The position numbers were made by a program, and so were the translations under genes. This document shows, piece after piece, positions 27,910 to 36,644 of a stretch of DNA of 64,000 bases. This DNA is from Pelagibacterium flavum. Lineage in GTDB: Bacteria; Pseudomonadota; Alphaproteobacteria; Rhizobiales; Devosiaceae. Each line of letters begins with the position of its first letter. The stretch's first letter is position 1. The notes under the pieces were generated by a model. It worked only from the letters and a program-made list of their open reading frames with translations. It was not told where the DNA came from and ran no database searches. Location of the stretch: NCBI RefSeq assembly GCF_025854335.1, contig NZ_CP107716.1:310001-374000 (forward strand), read 5' to 3'.

Positions 27910-28923
27910 ATGACCAATCCCGCTGCAATTCCGCTGCTCGAAGTGACAGGTCTCAAGACCTCGTTTTCCACCCCAAGGGGGGTCGTGCGCAGTGTCGACG
28001 ATGTATCGTTTTCCATCCCCGCCGGCAAGACTCTGGGTGTCGTCGGCGAGTCCGGTTCTGGCAAATCGGTGACCTCGCTTTCGATAATGCGCCTCGTCGG
28101 GCGTGGCGGTGGCAGCATCGATGAAGGGTCCATCCGGTTCAACAAGCCTGGCAAGCCGGGCATCGATATACGAGCGCTCAATGAAGCGGAAATGCGCGCC
28201 GTCCGCGGAAACGACATAGCGATGATCTTTCAAGAGCCTATGACCAGTCTCGACCCCGTCTGGTCGATCGGGGCGCAGATCATCGAAGCCATCCGGCTTC
28301 ACCAGAAAGTATCGAAAAAGGAGGCGCGCGAAAAGGCCATCGAAATGCTCCGGCTGGTGGGGATTCCCGCGCCGGAAAACCGGGTTGACGATTTCCCCCA
28401 TCAGCTCTCGGGAGGCATGCGTCAAAGAGTGATGATCGCCATTGCGCTGTCGTGCCGGCCTTCCCTGTTGATCGCCGACGAGCCGACAACCGCGCTCGAT
28501 GTGACCATTCAGGCCCAGATTCTCGATCTCATCCGCCGCCTCCAGAAAGAGATCGGCATGTCGGTGCTGTTCATCACCCACAATCTCGGAGTCGTTGCGG
28601 AAATCGCCGATCGTGTGGCAGTGATGTATGCGGGCCAGGTGGTCGAGGAAGGGCCGGTTCGGGCGATCTTTTCCGCCCCCCGCCACCCCTATACCGTGGG
28701 TCTGCTCAAATCCATTCCCAACCCGGCCGTCAGGTCCGCGTCAAGCAAGCTCGAAACCATTGGCGGCACGCCTCCCAACCCTCTGGACCTGCCGAACGGC
28801 TGCCGCTTCGCGCCACGCTGCCCGCTGGCCATCGACGCCTGCCGCAAGGCGCCGCCACCCTTGTTTGATGTAGATGCCGATCATGGCGCACGCTGCATCC
28901 GTTGGCAGGAGGTGAGTCAATGA
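27910..28923 (+). CDS. DppD-type ABC transporter ATPase
   Basis: A 337-aa ATP-binding protein. The start is the ATG at 27910, 4 bp after the permease stop. Walker A is [11 protein letters not shown], the signature is [12 protein letters not shown], and Walker B is [13 protein letters not shown]. The C-terminal oligopeptide-transporter extension carries the cysteine cluster ([15 protein letters not shown]) typical of DppD/OppD. It overlaps the next ATPase gene by 4 bp. Confidence 0.92.
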   Translation: MTNPAAIPLLEVTGLKTSFSTPRGVVRSVDDVSFSIPAGKTLGVVGESGSGKSVTSLSIMRLVGRGGGSIDEGSIRFNKPGKPGIDIRALNEAEMRAVRGNDIAMIFQEPMTSLDPVWSIGAQIIEAIRLHQKVSKKEAREKAIEMLRLVGIPAPENRVDDFPHQLSGGMRQRVMIAIALSCRPSLLIADEPTTALDVTIQAQILDLIRRLQKEIGMSVLFITHNLGVVAEIADRVAVMYAGQVVEEGPVRAIFSAPRHPYTVGLLKSIPNPAVRSASSKLETIGGTPPNPLDLPNGCRFAPRCPLAIDACRKAPPPLFDVDADHGARCIRWQEVSQ

Positions 28924-29900
28924 GTGCGTCAAAACCCCTTTTGTCCGTCAACCGACTGTCAAAGCGTTTCCCGATCAAGGGCCAGCCCTTTTCGGGCGAA
29001 AAGCGCCAGGTGCACGCGGTCGACGATGTGAGTTTTGACATCGCCCGCGGCGAAGTCGTCGGTCTCGTTGGGGAGTCGGGCTCGGGCAAGACCACGATCG
29101 GGCGCACCATAATGCGGTTGACCGACCCAACCGAAGGCGAAATCGTCTATGAAGGCACTGACATAGCCAGCTTGCCTGAACGCGAAATGATGGCCTTTCG
29201 ACGCAAGATTCAGATGGTGTTTCAGGACCCTTTTGCGAGCCTTAATCCCCGCCGGAAGGTAGGCGAACTGATTGCCGAAGGCATGGAAATCCACGGCATT
29301 GGTACGCGCAATGAGCGTCAGGCCGAAGTTGTGCGACTTCTCGATCTTGTCGGTCTTCCCGCCGATGCCGCCCAAAGGTTTCCGCATGAATTTTCAGGTG
29401 GCCAGCGCCAGCGCATTGGCATTGCGCGCGCACTTGCAGTTTCCCCGGGGTTCATTGTCGCCGACGAGCCGGTTTCTGCGCTCGACGTGTCCGTTCAGGC
29501 CCAGGTTCTCAACCTCTTGCAGGATCTCAAGGATCAGCTCGGGCTGACGATCTTGTTCATCGCTCACGATCTTGCGGTGGTTGAACATTTTTGCGATCGG
29601 GTGATCGTCATGTATCTGGGGCGTGTTATGGAGATCGCGCCGCGCGACCGGCTCTACGCTTCTCCCAAGCACCCTTATACTGAAGCGCTGCTGTCGGCGG
29701 CGCCTGCTCCCGATCCGGACAGACAAGGCCACCGTATCGTTCTCGAGGGGGACATCCCCAGCCCCATCGATCCGCCGTCGGGGTGCGTGTTGAGAACGCG
29801 GTGTCGCTACGCTCTTCCCGAATGCGCTCAAATTCGCCCAGAACTGCGTGAGGTCGCGCCCGGCCACCTCAAGGCCTGTATCCGCGACGATATTCTCTGA
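28920..29900 (+). CDS. DppF-type ABC transporter ATPase
   Basis: A 326-aa second ATPase of the transporter. The ATG at 28920 overlaps the previous stop (ATGA). Walker A is [11 protein letters not shown], the signature is [12 protein letters not shown], Walker B is [13 protein letters not shown], and the C-terminal cysteine segment is [15 protein letters not shown]. The two ATPases form a heterodimer driving uptake through the DppB/DppC-type channel. Confidence 0.92.
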   Translation: MSASKPLLSVNRLSKRFPIKGQPFSGEKRQVHAVDDVSFDIARGEVVGLVGESGSGKTTIGRTIMRLTDPTEGEIVYEGTDIASLPEREMMAFRRKIQMVFQDPFASLNPRRKVGELIAEGMEIHGIGTRNERQAEVVRLLDLVGLPADAAQRFPHEFSGGQRQRIGIARALAVSPGFIVADEPVSALDVSVQAQVLNLLQDLKDQLGLTILFIAHDLAVVEHFCDRVIVMYLGRVMEIAPRDRLYASPKHPYTEALLSAAPAPDPDRQGHRIVLEGDIPSPIDPPSGCVLRTRCRYALPECAQIRPELREVAPGHLKACIRDDIL

Positions 29901-29910
29901 AGGTTCACCC

Positions 29911-31077
29911 ATGCCGATTATTAATTCCATCAACGAAAAGCTCGATGAGATCGTCGCCTGGCGGCGCGATTTTCATGCCCACCCCGAATTGCTCTACGAC
30001 GTGGATCGAACGGCGGCAAAGATCGCTGCGCTGCTTGAAAGCTTTGGCGTAGACGAGGTCGTGACCGGTATCGGCAGGACCGGAGTTGTCGGGGTTATTC
30101 GTGGTCGGGCCGGGGGCAGGTCTATTGGGCTCAGAGCCGATATGGACGCGCTGCCGATCAATGAGGCGACAGGCCTACCCCATGCCAGTACAACACCGGG
30201 GCTTATGCACGCGTGCGGACATGACGGGCACAGTGCCATGCTGTTGGGTGCCGCCAGGCACCTTGCGCAGACCCGAAACTTCGATGGCACGATCATGGTG
30301 ATCTTTCAGCCCGCCGAAGAGGGCGGGGCGGGTGGATTGGCCATGGCCGATGATGGACTGTTCGAGCGGTTCGGCATCGAAGCGGTTTATGGCATGCACA
30401 ATCTGCCCGGCTTGCCGGAAGGCAGTTTTGCAACCTGCACGGGCGCGATCATGGCCTCTGCCGATGAGTTCGATATAGAAATTACCGCCAAGGGCGGGCA
30501 TGCCGCCTGGCCGCATGAGGCCATCGATCCTGTGCTCGTGGCCGGCCACCTGATCACGGCCCTTCAATCGATTGTCGCGCGCAATGTCGATCCGCTCGCT
30601 TCGGCGGTCATTTCGACAACCCGCATGGAATCGGGAAGTGCCTACAACGTCATCCCCAGTTCGGCGCGGCTGTCGGGAACGGTTCGCACGCTTGCCCCCG
30701 AGACGCGTGACACGGTCGAGGCCCGAATGAATGCCGTGGTTACACACATCGCCAGCGCCTTTGGCGCTTCGGCAAAGCTCGATTTTCGCCGCGGCTATCC
30801 GGTGACCGTCAACGACCCCGAGCATACGCGGTTTGCCTGCAAGATCGCCCAGGACATTGTCGGTCCCGACAAGGTCAATCCCGATCTTGTGCCGATGATG
30901 GGTGGCGAAGACTTTGCTTTCATGCTCGAACGGCGGCCAGGAGCTTACATTTTCATTGGCAACGGCCAGACCAGCGGGCTTCACACCGATACCTATGATT
31001 TCAACGATGACATCATCCCGATGGGCGTCAGCTATCTGGTTCGGCTGGGGGAGGCTGCCGCATCCGGTCGAACCTAA
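29911..31077 (+). CDS. M20-family amidohydrolase (hippurate hydrolase type)
   Basis: A 388-aa metallopeptidase-fold amidohydrolase, starting at the ATG 10 bp after the ATPase gene. Metal-site motifs are visible: RADMDALPI, MHACGHDGHSAMLL with the zinc ligands, and FQPAEEGGAGG with the catalytic glutamates. The C-terminal GGEDFAFMLERRPGAYIFIG supplies the last ligand. Enzymes of this group remove acyl or carbamoyl-like groups from amino acids. As the last gene of the operon it could process the ring-opened product of HyuAB, which is an inference from position. GAGCGG-CGA-CCGCTC just after the stop is a weak hairpin. Confidence 0.92.
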   Translation: MPIINSINEKLDEIVAWRRDFHAHPELLYDVDRTAAKIAALLESFGVDEVVTGIGRTGVVGVIRGRAGGRSIGLRADMDALPINEATGLPHASTTPGLMHACGHDGHSAMLLGAARHLAQTRNFDGTIMVIFQPAEEGGAGGLAMADDGLFERFGIEAVYGMHNLPGLPEGSFATCTGAIMASADEFDIEITAKGGHAAWPHEAIDPVLVAGHLITALQSIVARNVDPLASAVISTTRMESGSAYNVIPSSARLSGTVRTLAPETRDTVEARMNAVVTHIASAFGASAKLDFRRGYPVTVNDPEHTRFACKIAQDIVGPDKVNPDLVPMMGGEDFAFMLERRPGAYIFIGNGQTSGLHTDTYDFNDDIIPMGVSYLVRLGEAAASGRT

Positions 31078-31187
31078 AGCTGAGCGGCGACCGCTCCAAA
31101 GGAACACTATGTTCGGACCCCAGCCTCTTACTGCCCACGCGTCCTCCCGCGAAGCGGGTCGTCTAATCGGCCGACCGTCAAGACGGT

Positions 31188-31489
31188 ATGTGCAAGGCAG
31201 TCTTCCTTTCGTCGCCGATGGTCGTTGTTTCGTGTGCCGGGTACAAGGCCGTCCACGCGGTCGATGCAGATGATGCCGCAGGAGAGTTTCGTAGGCGAGA
31301 TATTCCTGCGTTCGTGACGCAATCTGCTAACCGGCGCAGCTGCTTCCCGCTGCGCGAAATGATCTCAGCAACGTCCCGGCAGGGATGGTCTATTGATCGC
31401 TCATATCTAGCGCGGTCCATAATGACCAAGCCGTCACCGATCCGACCGCCGCCAGTTTGCATAAATGACATCGCGCACGCTGGCTCTTT
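31188..31489 (+). pseudogene. Unidentified ORF interrupted by IS3, left part (strand uncertain)
   Basis: An open frame of about 100 codons on the plus strand (including YKAVHAVDADDAAGEFR and GWSIDRSYLARSIMTKPSP). It runs into the IS3 end at 31490 and resumes in phase after 32711 when one CTTT duplication is removed, ending at a TGA at 32838-32840. The minus strand is also open across the healed junction. I cannot name either product. The plus reading looks slightly more protein-like. The duplication shows that the insertion was simple and recent. Confidence 0.4.
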
Positions 31490-31545
31490 TGAATAGCCCC
31501 TAGATTTCTGGACGCCTTCTTCCCTAAATTTGAGGCAAGGAGGCC

Positions 31546-31821
31546 ATGATGCGGTCTGGCAATTTCAGTGATGAGTTCAAGCGTGATGCGGTCGCGCAGA
31601 TTACCGAGCGGGGATACCCCGTTGCGGAGGTTTCGAAGCGTCTCGGCGTGAGCCCGCATTCGCTCTATGCTTGGAAAAAGAAGTTCTCTAAGCCCTCGGG
31701 ATCGGACGATGTGGATCAAACAGCAGAGATCCGGCGACTGAAGAAGGAACTGGCGCGCGTCACCGAGGAGCGCGACATCTTAAAAAAAGCCACCGCGTAT
31801 TTCGCCAAGGATGCAAAGTGA
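31546..31821 (+). CDS. IS3-family transposase OrfA
   Basis: A 91-aa protein (start at 31546 or at the adjacent ATG at 31549) with the helix-turn-helix FSDEFKRDAVAQITERGYPV to VSKRLGVSPHSLYAWKKKF and a leucine-zipper-like region. A T-A7-G slippery run at 31782-31788 allows the -1 shift into orfB. The ending DILKKATAYFAKDAK is typical of the IS3 group. Confidence 0.9.
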   Translation: MMRSGNFSDEFKRDAVAQITERGYPVAEVSKRLGVSPHSLYAWKKKFSKPSGSDDVDQTAEIRRLKKELARVTEERDILKKATAYFAKDAK

Positions 31822-32678
31822 GATACGCGTTCATTGCCGAGCATCGCCAGCAGTTCACGGTTCGGGCAATGTGCCGTTGCCTGCGCATCCGACCCAGCGG
31901 TTTCTACGCGTGGCTGAAGAATCCGCTGAGCAAGCGGGCGTTGGAAGATGCACGTCAGACGGAGCTCATCAGCAATGCCTGGAAGGAAAGCGGCAGGGTC
32001 TATGGCTACCGCAAGCTCCATGACGACCTTCTCGATCAGGGAGAGACCAGTTGTGCCAACCGCATTGCTCGTCTTGCGAGGCTTGCCGGGATCAAGGCGC
32101 AGATCGGCTACAAGCGACGGCCCGGCTCCTATGGCGGCAGGCCCTCGATCGTGGTCGACAATACCTTGGCCCGCCAGTTCGATGTGGAGGCTCCAGACAG
32201 GGCGTGGGTGACCGACATCACCTACATCAGAACCCAGGAAGGCTTTGCCTATCTGGCCGTTGTCATCGACCTGTTCTCACGTCGTGTCATCGGCTGGTCA
32301 ATGCACAGCCGCCAGACAACCGACGTCGTGTTGCAGGCTTTGCTCATGGCAGTGTGGCGTCGAAAGCCCAAGAACAAGGTCCTGATTCATTCCGACCAGG
32401 GTTCCCAGTTCACCAGCATGGACTGGGCAGCATTTCTCAAGCATCACAATCTTGAGCATTCAATGAGCCGACGGGGGAATTGCCACGACAACGCTGTGGC
32501 AGAAAGCTTCTTCAATCTGCTCAAGCGTGAGCGGATACGGCGCAGAACCTATCGAACACGCCAAGAGGCAAGGCAGGACGTGTTCGACTACATCGAAATG
32601 TTCTACAACCCAAAACGAAAGCACGTCCGGAACGGGATGCTGTCACCCGTCGAGTTCGAACGACAGCAGGAAAACTAA
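31818..32678 (+). CDS. IS3-family transposase OrfB
   Basis: A 286-aa catalytic part with the DDE residues in RAWVTDITYIRT, LIHSDQGSQFTS and NAVAESFFNLLKRE, and the usual YNPKRKHVRNGMLSPVEFE tail. It overlaps orfA by 4 bp. It appears complete. Confidence 0.92.
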   Translation: MRYAFIAEHRQQFTVRAMCRCLRIRPSGFYAWLKNPLSKRALEDARQTELISNAWKESGRVYGYRKLHDDLLDQGETSCANRIARLARLAGIKAQIGYKRRPGSYGGRPSIVVDNTLARQFDVEAPDRAWVTDITYIRTQEGFAYLAVVIDLFSRRVIGWSMHSRQTTDVVLQALLMAVWRRKPKNKVLIHSDQGSQFTSMDWAAFLKHHNLEHSMSRRGNCHDNAVAESFFNLLKRERIRRRTYRTRQEARQDVFDYIEMFYNPKRKHVRNGMLSPVEFERQQEN

Positions 32679-32856
32679 CCCGAGGGTGTCCACGAAACTC
32701 GGGGCTATTCACTTTGAGCAGGCGATTGAGATCGCAATGCGGGTTCATGTCCCCGCCCTGCACGAAACGGGCTGTCGATGTCACGCTTTCGATAGTCACT
32801 GGCACCATGGAACAAACATCGGTGTCAGATGGCGAGTGACTGCCAGCGCCTCATTG

Positions 32857-33071
32857 CGTTATCGCACATCCACCCTGTTTCCGGGGCTCTCAAGGGCGCA
32901 AATCCGACACGGGAAGGGCTCTCAATTGGCCCGCCGCGTGACCGGGCGGCATTTTTCTAGCGCTCAAGATTTCTTTTCGTTCGCGCTGGAAAATGCAAAG
33001 AAACATTGCCTGCCGGGACAACCAGCAGCCTGAGTGATTGTCTACCCGGGCTTGGCTGATGTGTTCTCCGG
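32857..33071. repeat. Dispersed repeat, copy B
   Basis: About 215 bp homologous to 10209-10453 with the same ordered anchor blocks. It lies in the otherwise gene-free stretch 32716-33202, which also contains the right half of the IS3-interrupted ORF (to 32840) and a run of eleven G at 33154-33164. Both copies sit within about 0.6 kb of different IS3 elements. Confidence 0.7.
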
Positions 33072-33202
33072 CCCAGTCTATGCGCGATGGCAGCTTTGCG
33101 CCCCAATTGCGGACATTCAGGCAACCGAAGCGACTGCCCGAAAGCTGCCGCGCGGGGGGGGGGGCCAGGTTTTCAGACGCCGAAGAGATCATCACGAACG
33201 CA

Positions 33203-34219
33203 TTAGTTTTGTGAGTCGGCCGACCCACGCAGGCTTTCGATAATCGCTCTCGGGGCTGGCTGGTGCCAAATCACTTGATAAGCCTCGACGACATCGAACG
33301 CAGTTACCTCCCGTCCCCCGAGCGCCACCCATGGCGGCACGGCGAGCCCCAACAGGGCGGCGAGTGTCACCCGGGCGGCTGCGCTGCCTTGGTCGTAGGG
33401 CATCTGGGCGCCGACGCCCTTGATCATCCCGCGCCGGGCCATATCGAGGGCAACCTCGTTGCCTAGGTCAACCGTGGTGACAGGAATGTCGAATCCCTTC
33501 TGAGCGAGTGCCCGGACCGCCTTCATCGCAGGCACGTCCCAAACCGCAAAAATCCCAGACAGCTGAGGTGTTTTCTTCAACATCTGCAAGGACGCAGCCC
33601 CGGCACCGTCCAATTCGGAAAAGCGCTCCCGCACAAGCGTGACGTCCGGGCGATGGATCCCCATCCATTTGCGAAAGGCGATCTCACGCTCGTGGGTCGC
33701 AAAGAAGTCGATGCCATAGCCGAGGATGCCAGCGACGCCGTCAGGGGGAATGTGGCGCGAAAGCATTGCGGCACAGCTCTGCCCGAGGCCAAAATTGTCG
33801 GTTGAGACAACGCTAGCATAGTCGGTGCCCGGCAGCATGCCGGTGGGGGCATTGTCGAGCAGAACCAGCTTCTTCTCGCTCTGGGTCAAGGCGCGATGGG
33901 CCGCTGCGACGCGCGCATTGCCGATCGGAATCGAAATCACCGCATCCACCGGCTCGCCCGCCAGTCGTGTCAGCGCCGCGATCTGCTGGTCTACGTCGAA
34001 ATTGCAGTCGACCACTTCGACAAGGGCGGCGGAATGCAGGCCCAGTGTAGCTGCGATGCCGGCCAATTCCTGTTTGGACCAGTCGCTGGTGGTGGTGTGC
34101 AGGACCACAGCCACCGAAAAGCGTCGGGCCTTGGCTTCTGTGGCATCGGCCGCGGTCAACTGGATCTGGTCGGCAGGAACCGCCCGCTCTCCATGAGGTC
34201 CGAGGCCTGCAATCGACAT
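33203..34219 (-). CDS. Leaderless periplasmic-binding-protein-like sugar sensor
   Basis: A 338-aa protein with the fold of ribose-type substrate-binding proteins, full-length homologous to the exported binding protein at 36645. Shared blocks are GTDYxSVVS-DN, FAVWDVPA against WAVWDVPA, and TTVDLGNEVALDMARRG-KG-GAQ-P-DQG. It has no signal peptide. Its first residues (GPHGERAVPADQIQLT) align with the start of the mature exported protein (GPGGESPVSASEISLT). The ATG at 34219 is preceded by AGAGGA; an ATG at 34258 overlapping the ROK stop adds only a polar leader. It lies directly downstream of the ROK gene and is probably co-transcribed. A cytoplasmic ligand-sensing role is inferred. Confidence 0.8.
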   Translation of the reverse strand: MSIAGLGPHGERAVPADQIQLTAADATEAKARRFSVAVVLHTTTSDWSKQELAGIAATLGLHSAALVEVVDCNFDVDQQIAALTRLAGEPVDAVISIPIGNARVAAAHRALTQSEKKLVLLDNAPTGMLPGTDYASVVSTDNFGLGQSCAAMLSRHIPPDGVAGILGYGIDFFATHEREIAFRKWMGIHRPDVTLVRERFSELDGAGAASLQMLKKTPQLSGIFAVWDVPAMKAVRALAQKGFDIPVTTVDLGNEVALDMARRGMIKGVGAQMPYDQGSAAARVTLAALLGLAVPPWVALGGREVTAFDVVEAYQVIWHQPAPRAIIESLRGSADSQN

Positions 34220-34254
34220 AGTATCCTCTGGCGTTCTGGCTGGTGTCCTGCTTG

Positions 34255-35583
34255 TCATGGTGCGATGCCTGACTGCGGGGCAGCCTTGGCTGCCAGCGTT
34301 TCGGTCAGACGCTCCAAGGTCTTCTGGAAATCGGGATGGCGCAGCGGCGATCCGTGCCCGATCCAGCCCTGCAGCACGGCTGGCGCGAACAGCTCCTCCA
34401 CCACGACCTGGGCGGCACCGACCAGACCCGATGATGCGCCCATTTGCGAGCGCATGATTTGCAGGTCGCGCGACACCATAGGGTGCGACTGTCGATAGAC
34501 CGCCTCGCGAATGCCAGCGAGCAGACTGTCGCCGCCCGACTCCGCAACAACGCCACCGATAACGATCAGGGCGGGGTTGACCAGATTGGTCAGCGGCGCG
34601 AGCGCCTCGCCCACAAGGCGTCCGCATCTGCCCAGCAGGTCCACACAGAACAGATCGCCCAGTTGGGCCGCGTGTCCGATATCGACCACGGACAGTTCGC
34701 CCTGCCGCGCCAGCGTCTGTGCCAGATAGGGGCTGCGACCGTCCTCGGCGGCAGCCATGCCTTCACGGGCAATGGCGTCTGCGCCTGCCACTGCCTCGAG
34801 CAAATCGTCGCCGACGCGGCTGTGCCCGATCATGCCAGCAGCGCCTTGGGCGCCGCGGTGAAGCTGGCCCTCGGAAATCAGCCCCGCGCTGATCGAGCGG
34901 CCGAGCTTGACAAAAATGATGTCGTTCAAGCCGCGACCGCCTCCTGCCTTGGCTTCGCCCATGGTCATCGTCTGCACGCCGCTGCGCGCGAAGATCGGCA
35001 CCCCGAACCGCATCGACAGCCGCTCGAGGAACGGAAATCCTTGCCAGGACTGCACGCTCTGCAGCACGGGGACGGCTTCGAACTCGGCCGGAGATTTTTC
35101 GATCGGACCGGGCAGGGCCAGGCCAATCCCCCAGGGAACGGGCTTTTCGGTTTCTTTTAACAGCCAGTCAAAGATCGTGGCGAGCCGGTCGAGAATGAAA
35201 TCGGGCCCTGCGTCCAGTTGCGCGGCTTCGTGATGCTCCACAAGCAATTGGCCGTTGAGGTCGGCAATGCCGAGCGCAATGGACGTCTGGTCGATCGCCG
35301 ATACCAGCAGCGAGCCGGCATCCTGGCGAAACCGCATCTGGCGTGGCGCGCGACCGCCGGTGGCCTGGCCCAACTCGCCTTCCCTGATCAGGCCGAGTTC
35401 GATCATCGTCGCCAATCGGTCGGCGACGACAGCTCGGCCCAACTCCGAACTGCGCTCTAGCTCCTGGCGCGTCGTGGCGGTTTCCGTCCGCACCAGATTG
35501 AGCAGCAGCGCCAGGCTCGCCTGGGCAGCGTCGACACTGCGGGGACGGCCAACCGACCGAAGCGCTGCTTTCTCCTCCGCCAC
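34255..35583 (-). CDS. ROK-family transcriptional regulator, degenerate sugar-kinase motifs
   Basis: A 442-aa protein with an N-terminal winged helix (residues ~20-75, ATTRQELERSSELGRAVVAD) and a ROK domain (GIGLALPGPIE, GAAGMIGHSRVG, NLVNPALIVIGG). Two family features are absent. The CxCG-GC-E zinc cluster that normally follows the GxIGH motif is missing, and the usual DxGGT phosphate loop is replaced by SAIDQTSIALG. It is therefore probably not a kinase and may not bind sugar in the standard way. It is divergent from the sugar-uptake operon, with a 24-bp palindrome between them. Confidence 0.88.
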   Translation of the reverse strand: MAEEKAALRSVGRPRSVDAAQASLALLLNLVRTETATTRQELERSSELGRAVVADRLATMIELGLIREGELGQATGGRAPRQMRFRQDAGSLLVSAIDQTSIALGIADLNGQLLVEHHEAAQLDAGPDFILDRLATIFDWLLKETEKPVPWGIGLALPGPIEKSPAEFEAVPVLQSVQSWQGFPFLERLSMRFGVPIFARSGVQTMTMGEAKAGGGRGLNDIIFVKLGRSISAGLISEGQLHRGAQGAAGMIGHSRVGDDLLEAVAGADAIAREGMAAAEDGRSPYLAQTLARQGELSVVDIGHAAQLGDLFCVDLLGRCGRLVGEALAPLTNLVNPALIVIGGVVAESGGDSLLAGIREAVYRQSHPMVSRDLQIMRSQMGASSGLVGAAQVVVEELFAPAVLQGWIGHGSPLRHPDFQKTLERLTETLAAKAAPQSGIAP

Positions 35584-35649
35584 GACTCAACCTCTTGTCC
35601 GAATGGATTTTGAATCCTAACGCACGGCGTTTTTCCTATCAAGTGCACA

Positions 35650-35673
35650 CTTTTGCTTATTTTCAAGCAAAAG
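35650..35673. promoter_or_regulatory. 24-bp palindrome, candidate ROK operator
   Basis: CTTTTGCTT-N6-AAGCAAAAG, a perfect 9+9 inverted repeat in the AT-rich 210-bp region between the divergent ROK and isomerase genes. Its size and spacing suit a dimeric winged-helix repressor such as the adjacent ROK protein. It lies about 65 bp upstream of the ROK start. Confidence 0.6.
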
Positions 35674-35793
35674 ATAGATATCTTATGCAGATTTAATATT
35701 GACTTCTCTTTTTCAAGCTGCGTAACCTCGCGCCAATAACGGGGATGGCACAGCGCCAGCTCCGGCATGGCAACGCCGCGGAGGAGGATCAAA

Positions 35794-36609
35794 TTGGCTG
35801 TAAAACTGGCCTATCACGCCAATTGCTGGGGGCCGCTTGGCGGCAATGCGGTCGGGGTGACGTCGATCACCCAGCTGACCTATCGCACCTTCGCGGACAT
35901 GGACCGCGCCTTTGCCGATATTGCCAAGGCGGGATATGAGGGCGTGGAGATCTTCGATGGCAACCTGCTCGACGAGACCGCGGCGGAGCTGCGCCGCAAG
36001 CTCGCCAATGCAGGCCTTGAACTTGTCTCGACCTATTCAGGCGGCAATTTCATCTTCCCGGAGGTCTTACCCGAGGAACTGGCGCGCATCGAACGCGTCG
36101 CGGCAGCGGCGGCCGAAGCAGGCGCGGCTCACTACGTCATCGGCGGTGGCGCCAAACGCAGCGGCGGAATTCTGCCAGACGATTACCAACAGCTGGGTGA
36201 AGCGCTCGACCGGGTAGGTGAAATTGCTAGCCGCGTTGGACTGCGGGCCCACTATCATCCACATCTATCCACCATTGTGGAAGGCCCTGCTGAGGTCACC
36301 AAAATTTTTGGCCTCACGGGCCTCGATTTCTGCCCCGATACCGCACACCTGGCGGCAGCCGGAGGCGATCCGGCGGCGCAGGTTCGCGAGTTCGCCGGGC
36401 GGATCGGGCTGGTGCACCTCAAGGGGCTGCGGCGTGAGCCGTTCGGTTTCACCCCGCTCGATGCCGGCGATCTCGATAACGCGTCCGTGATCGAAGCGCT
36501 CAAGGACACAAAGTACTCAGGCTGGGTCATGGCCGAGCTCGACAGCTGGCCCGACCCCTTCGAAGGGGCCGCCCGCAGCCACGAATTCCTGAAACGGCAC
36601 TTCGCCTGA
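35794..36609 (+). CDS. Sugar phosphate isomerase/epimerase-family TIM-barrel protein
   Basis: A 271-aa AP-endonuclease-2 type TIM barrel. I chose the TTG at 35794 because GGAGGAGG stands 6-7 bases upstream and the family fold starts right after (AVKLAYHANCWGP); an ATG at 35767 would add 9 residues without a good ribosome site. Metal-binding candidates are Glu in GYEGVEIFDG, His in AHYHPHLSTIVEG, Asp in DFCPDTAHLAAAGGD and Glu in WVMAELDSWPD. Relatives act on inositol or other keto-sugars. First gene of the sugar-uptake operon. Confidence 0.87.
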   Translation: MAVKLAYHANCWGPLGGNAVGVTSITQLTYRTFADMDRAFADIAKAGYEGVEIFDGNLLDETAAELRRKLANAGLELVSTYSGGNFIFPEVLPEELARIERVAAAAAEAGAAHYVIGGGAKRSGGILPDDYQQLGEALDRVGEIASRVGLRAHYHPHLSTIVEGPAEVTKIFGLTGLDFCPDTAHLAAAGGDPAAQVREFAGRIGLVHLKGLRREPFGFTPLDAGDLDNASVIEALKDTKYSGWVMAELDSWPDPFEGAARSHEFLKRHFA

Positions 36610-36644
36610 TCAGGCAGCACCAAAGTCACCAAAGGGAGGAAACC

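Larger units (their letters stand above)
31490..32711 (+). mobile_element. IS3-family insertion sequence, complete (1222 bp)
   Basis: The inverted ends begin TGAATAGCCCC on both sides and continue with partial matches for about 27 bp. A 4-bp target duplication CTTT is present at 31486-31489 and 32712-32715. The element carries orfA and orfB with a -1 frameshift site. Its ends and proteins differ from the other IS3 element in this window, so it is a distinct IS. It interrupts an unidentified open frame. Confidence 0.92.

Noticed and set aside
31082..31096. GAGCGG-CGA-CCGCTC as terminator of the HyuAB operon
   Set aside because: The stem is short, the loop is 3 bases and no T-run follows, so I could not support a terminator call.
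33154..33164. Run of eleven G as a phase-variation tract
   Set aside because: No supportable gene or promoter is positioned to be switched by it. A sequencing or assembly artefact is as likely.
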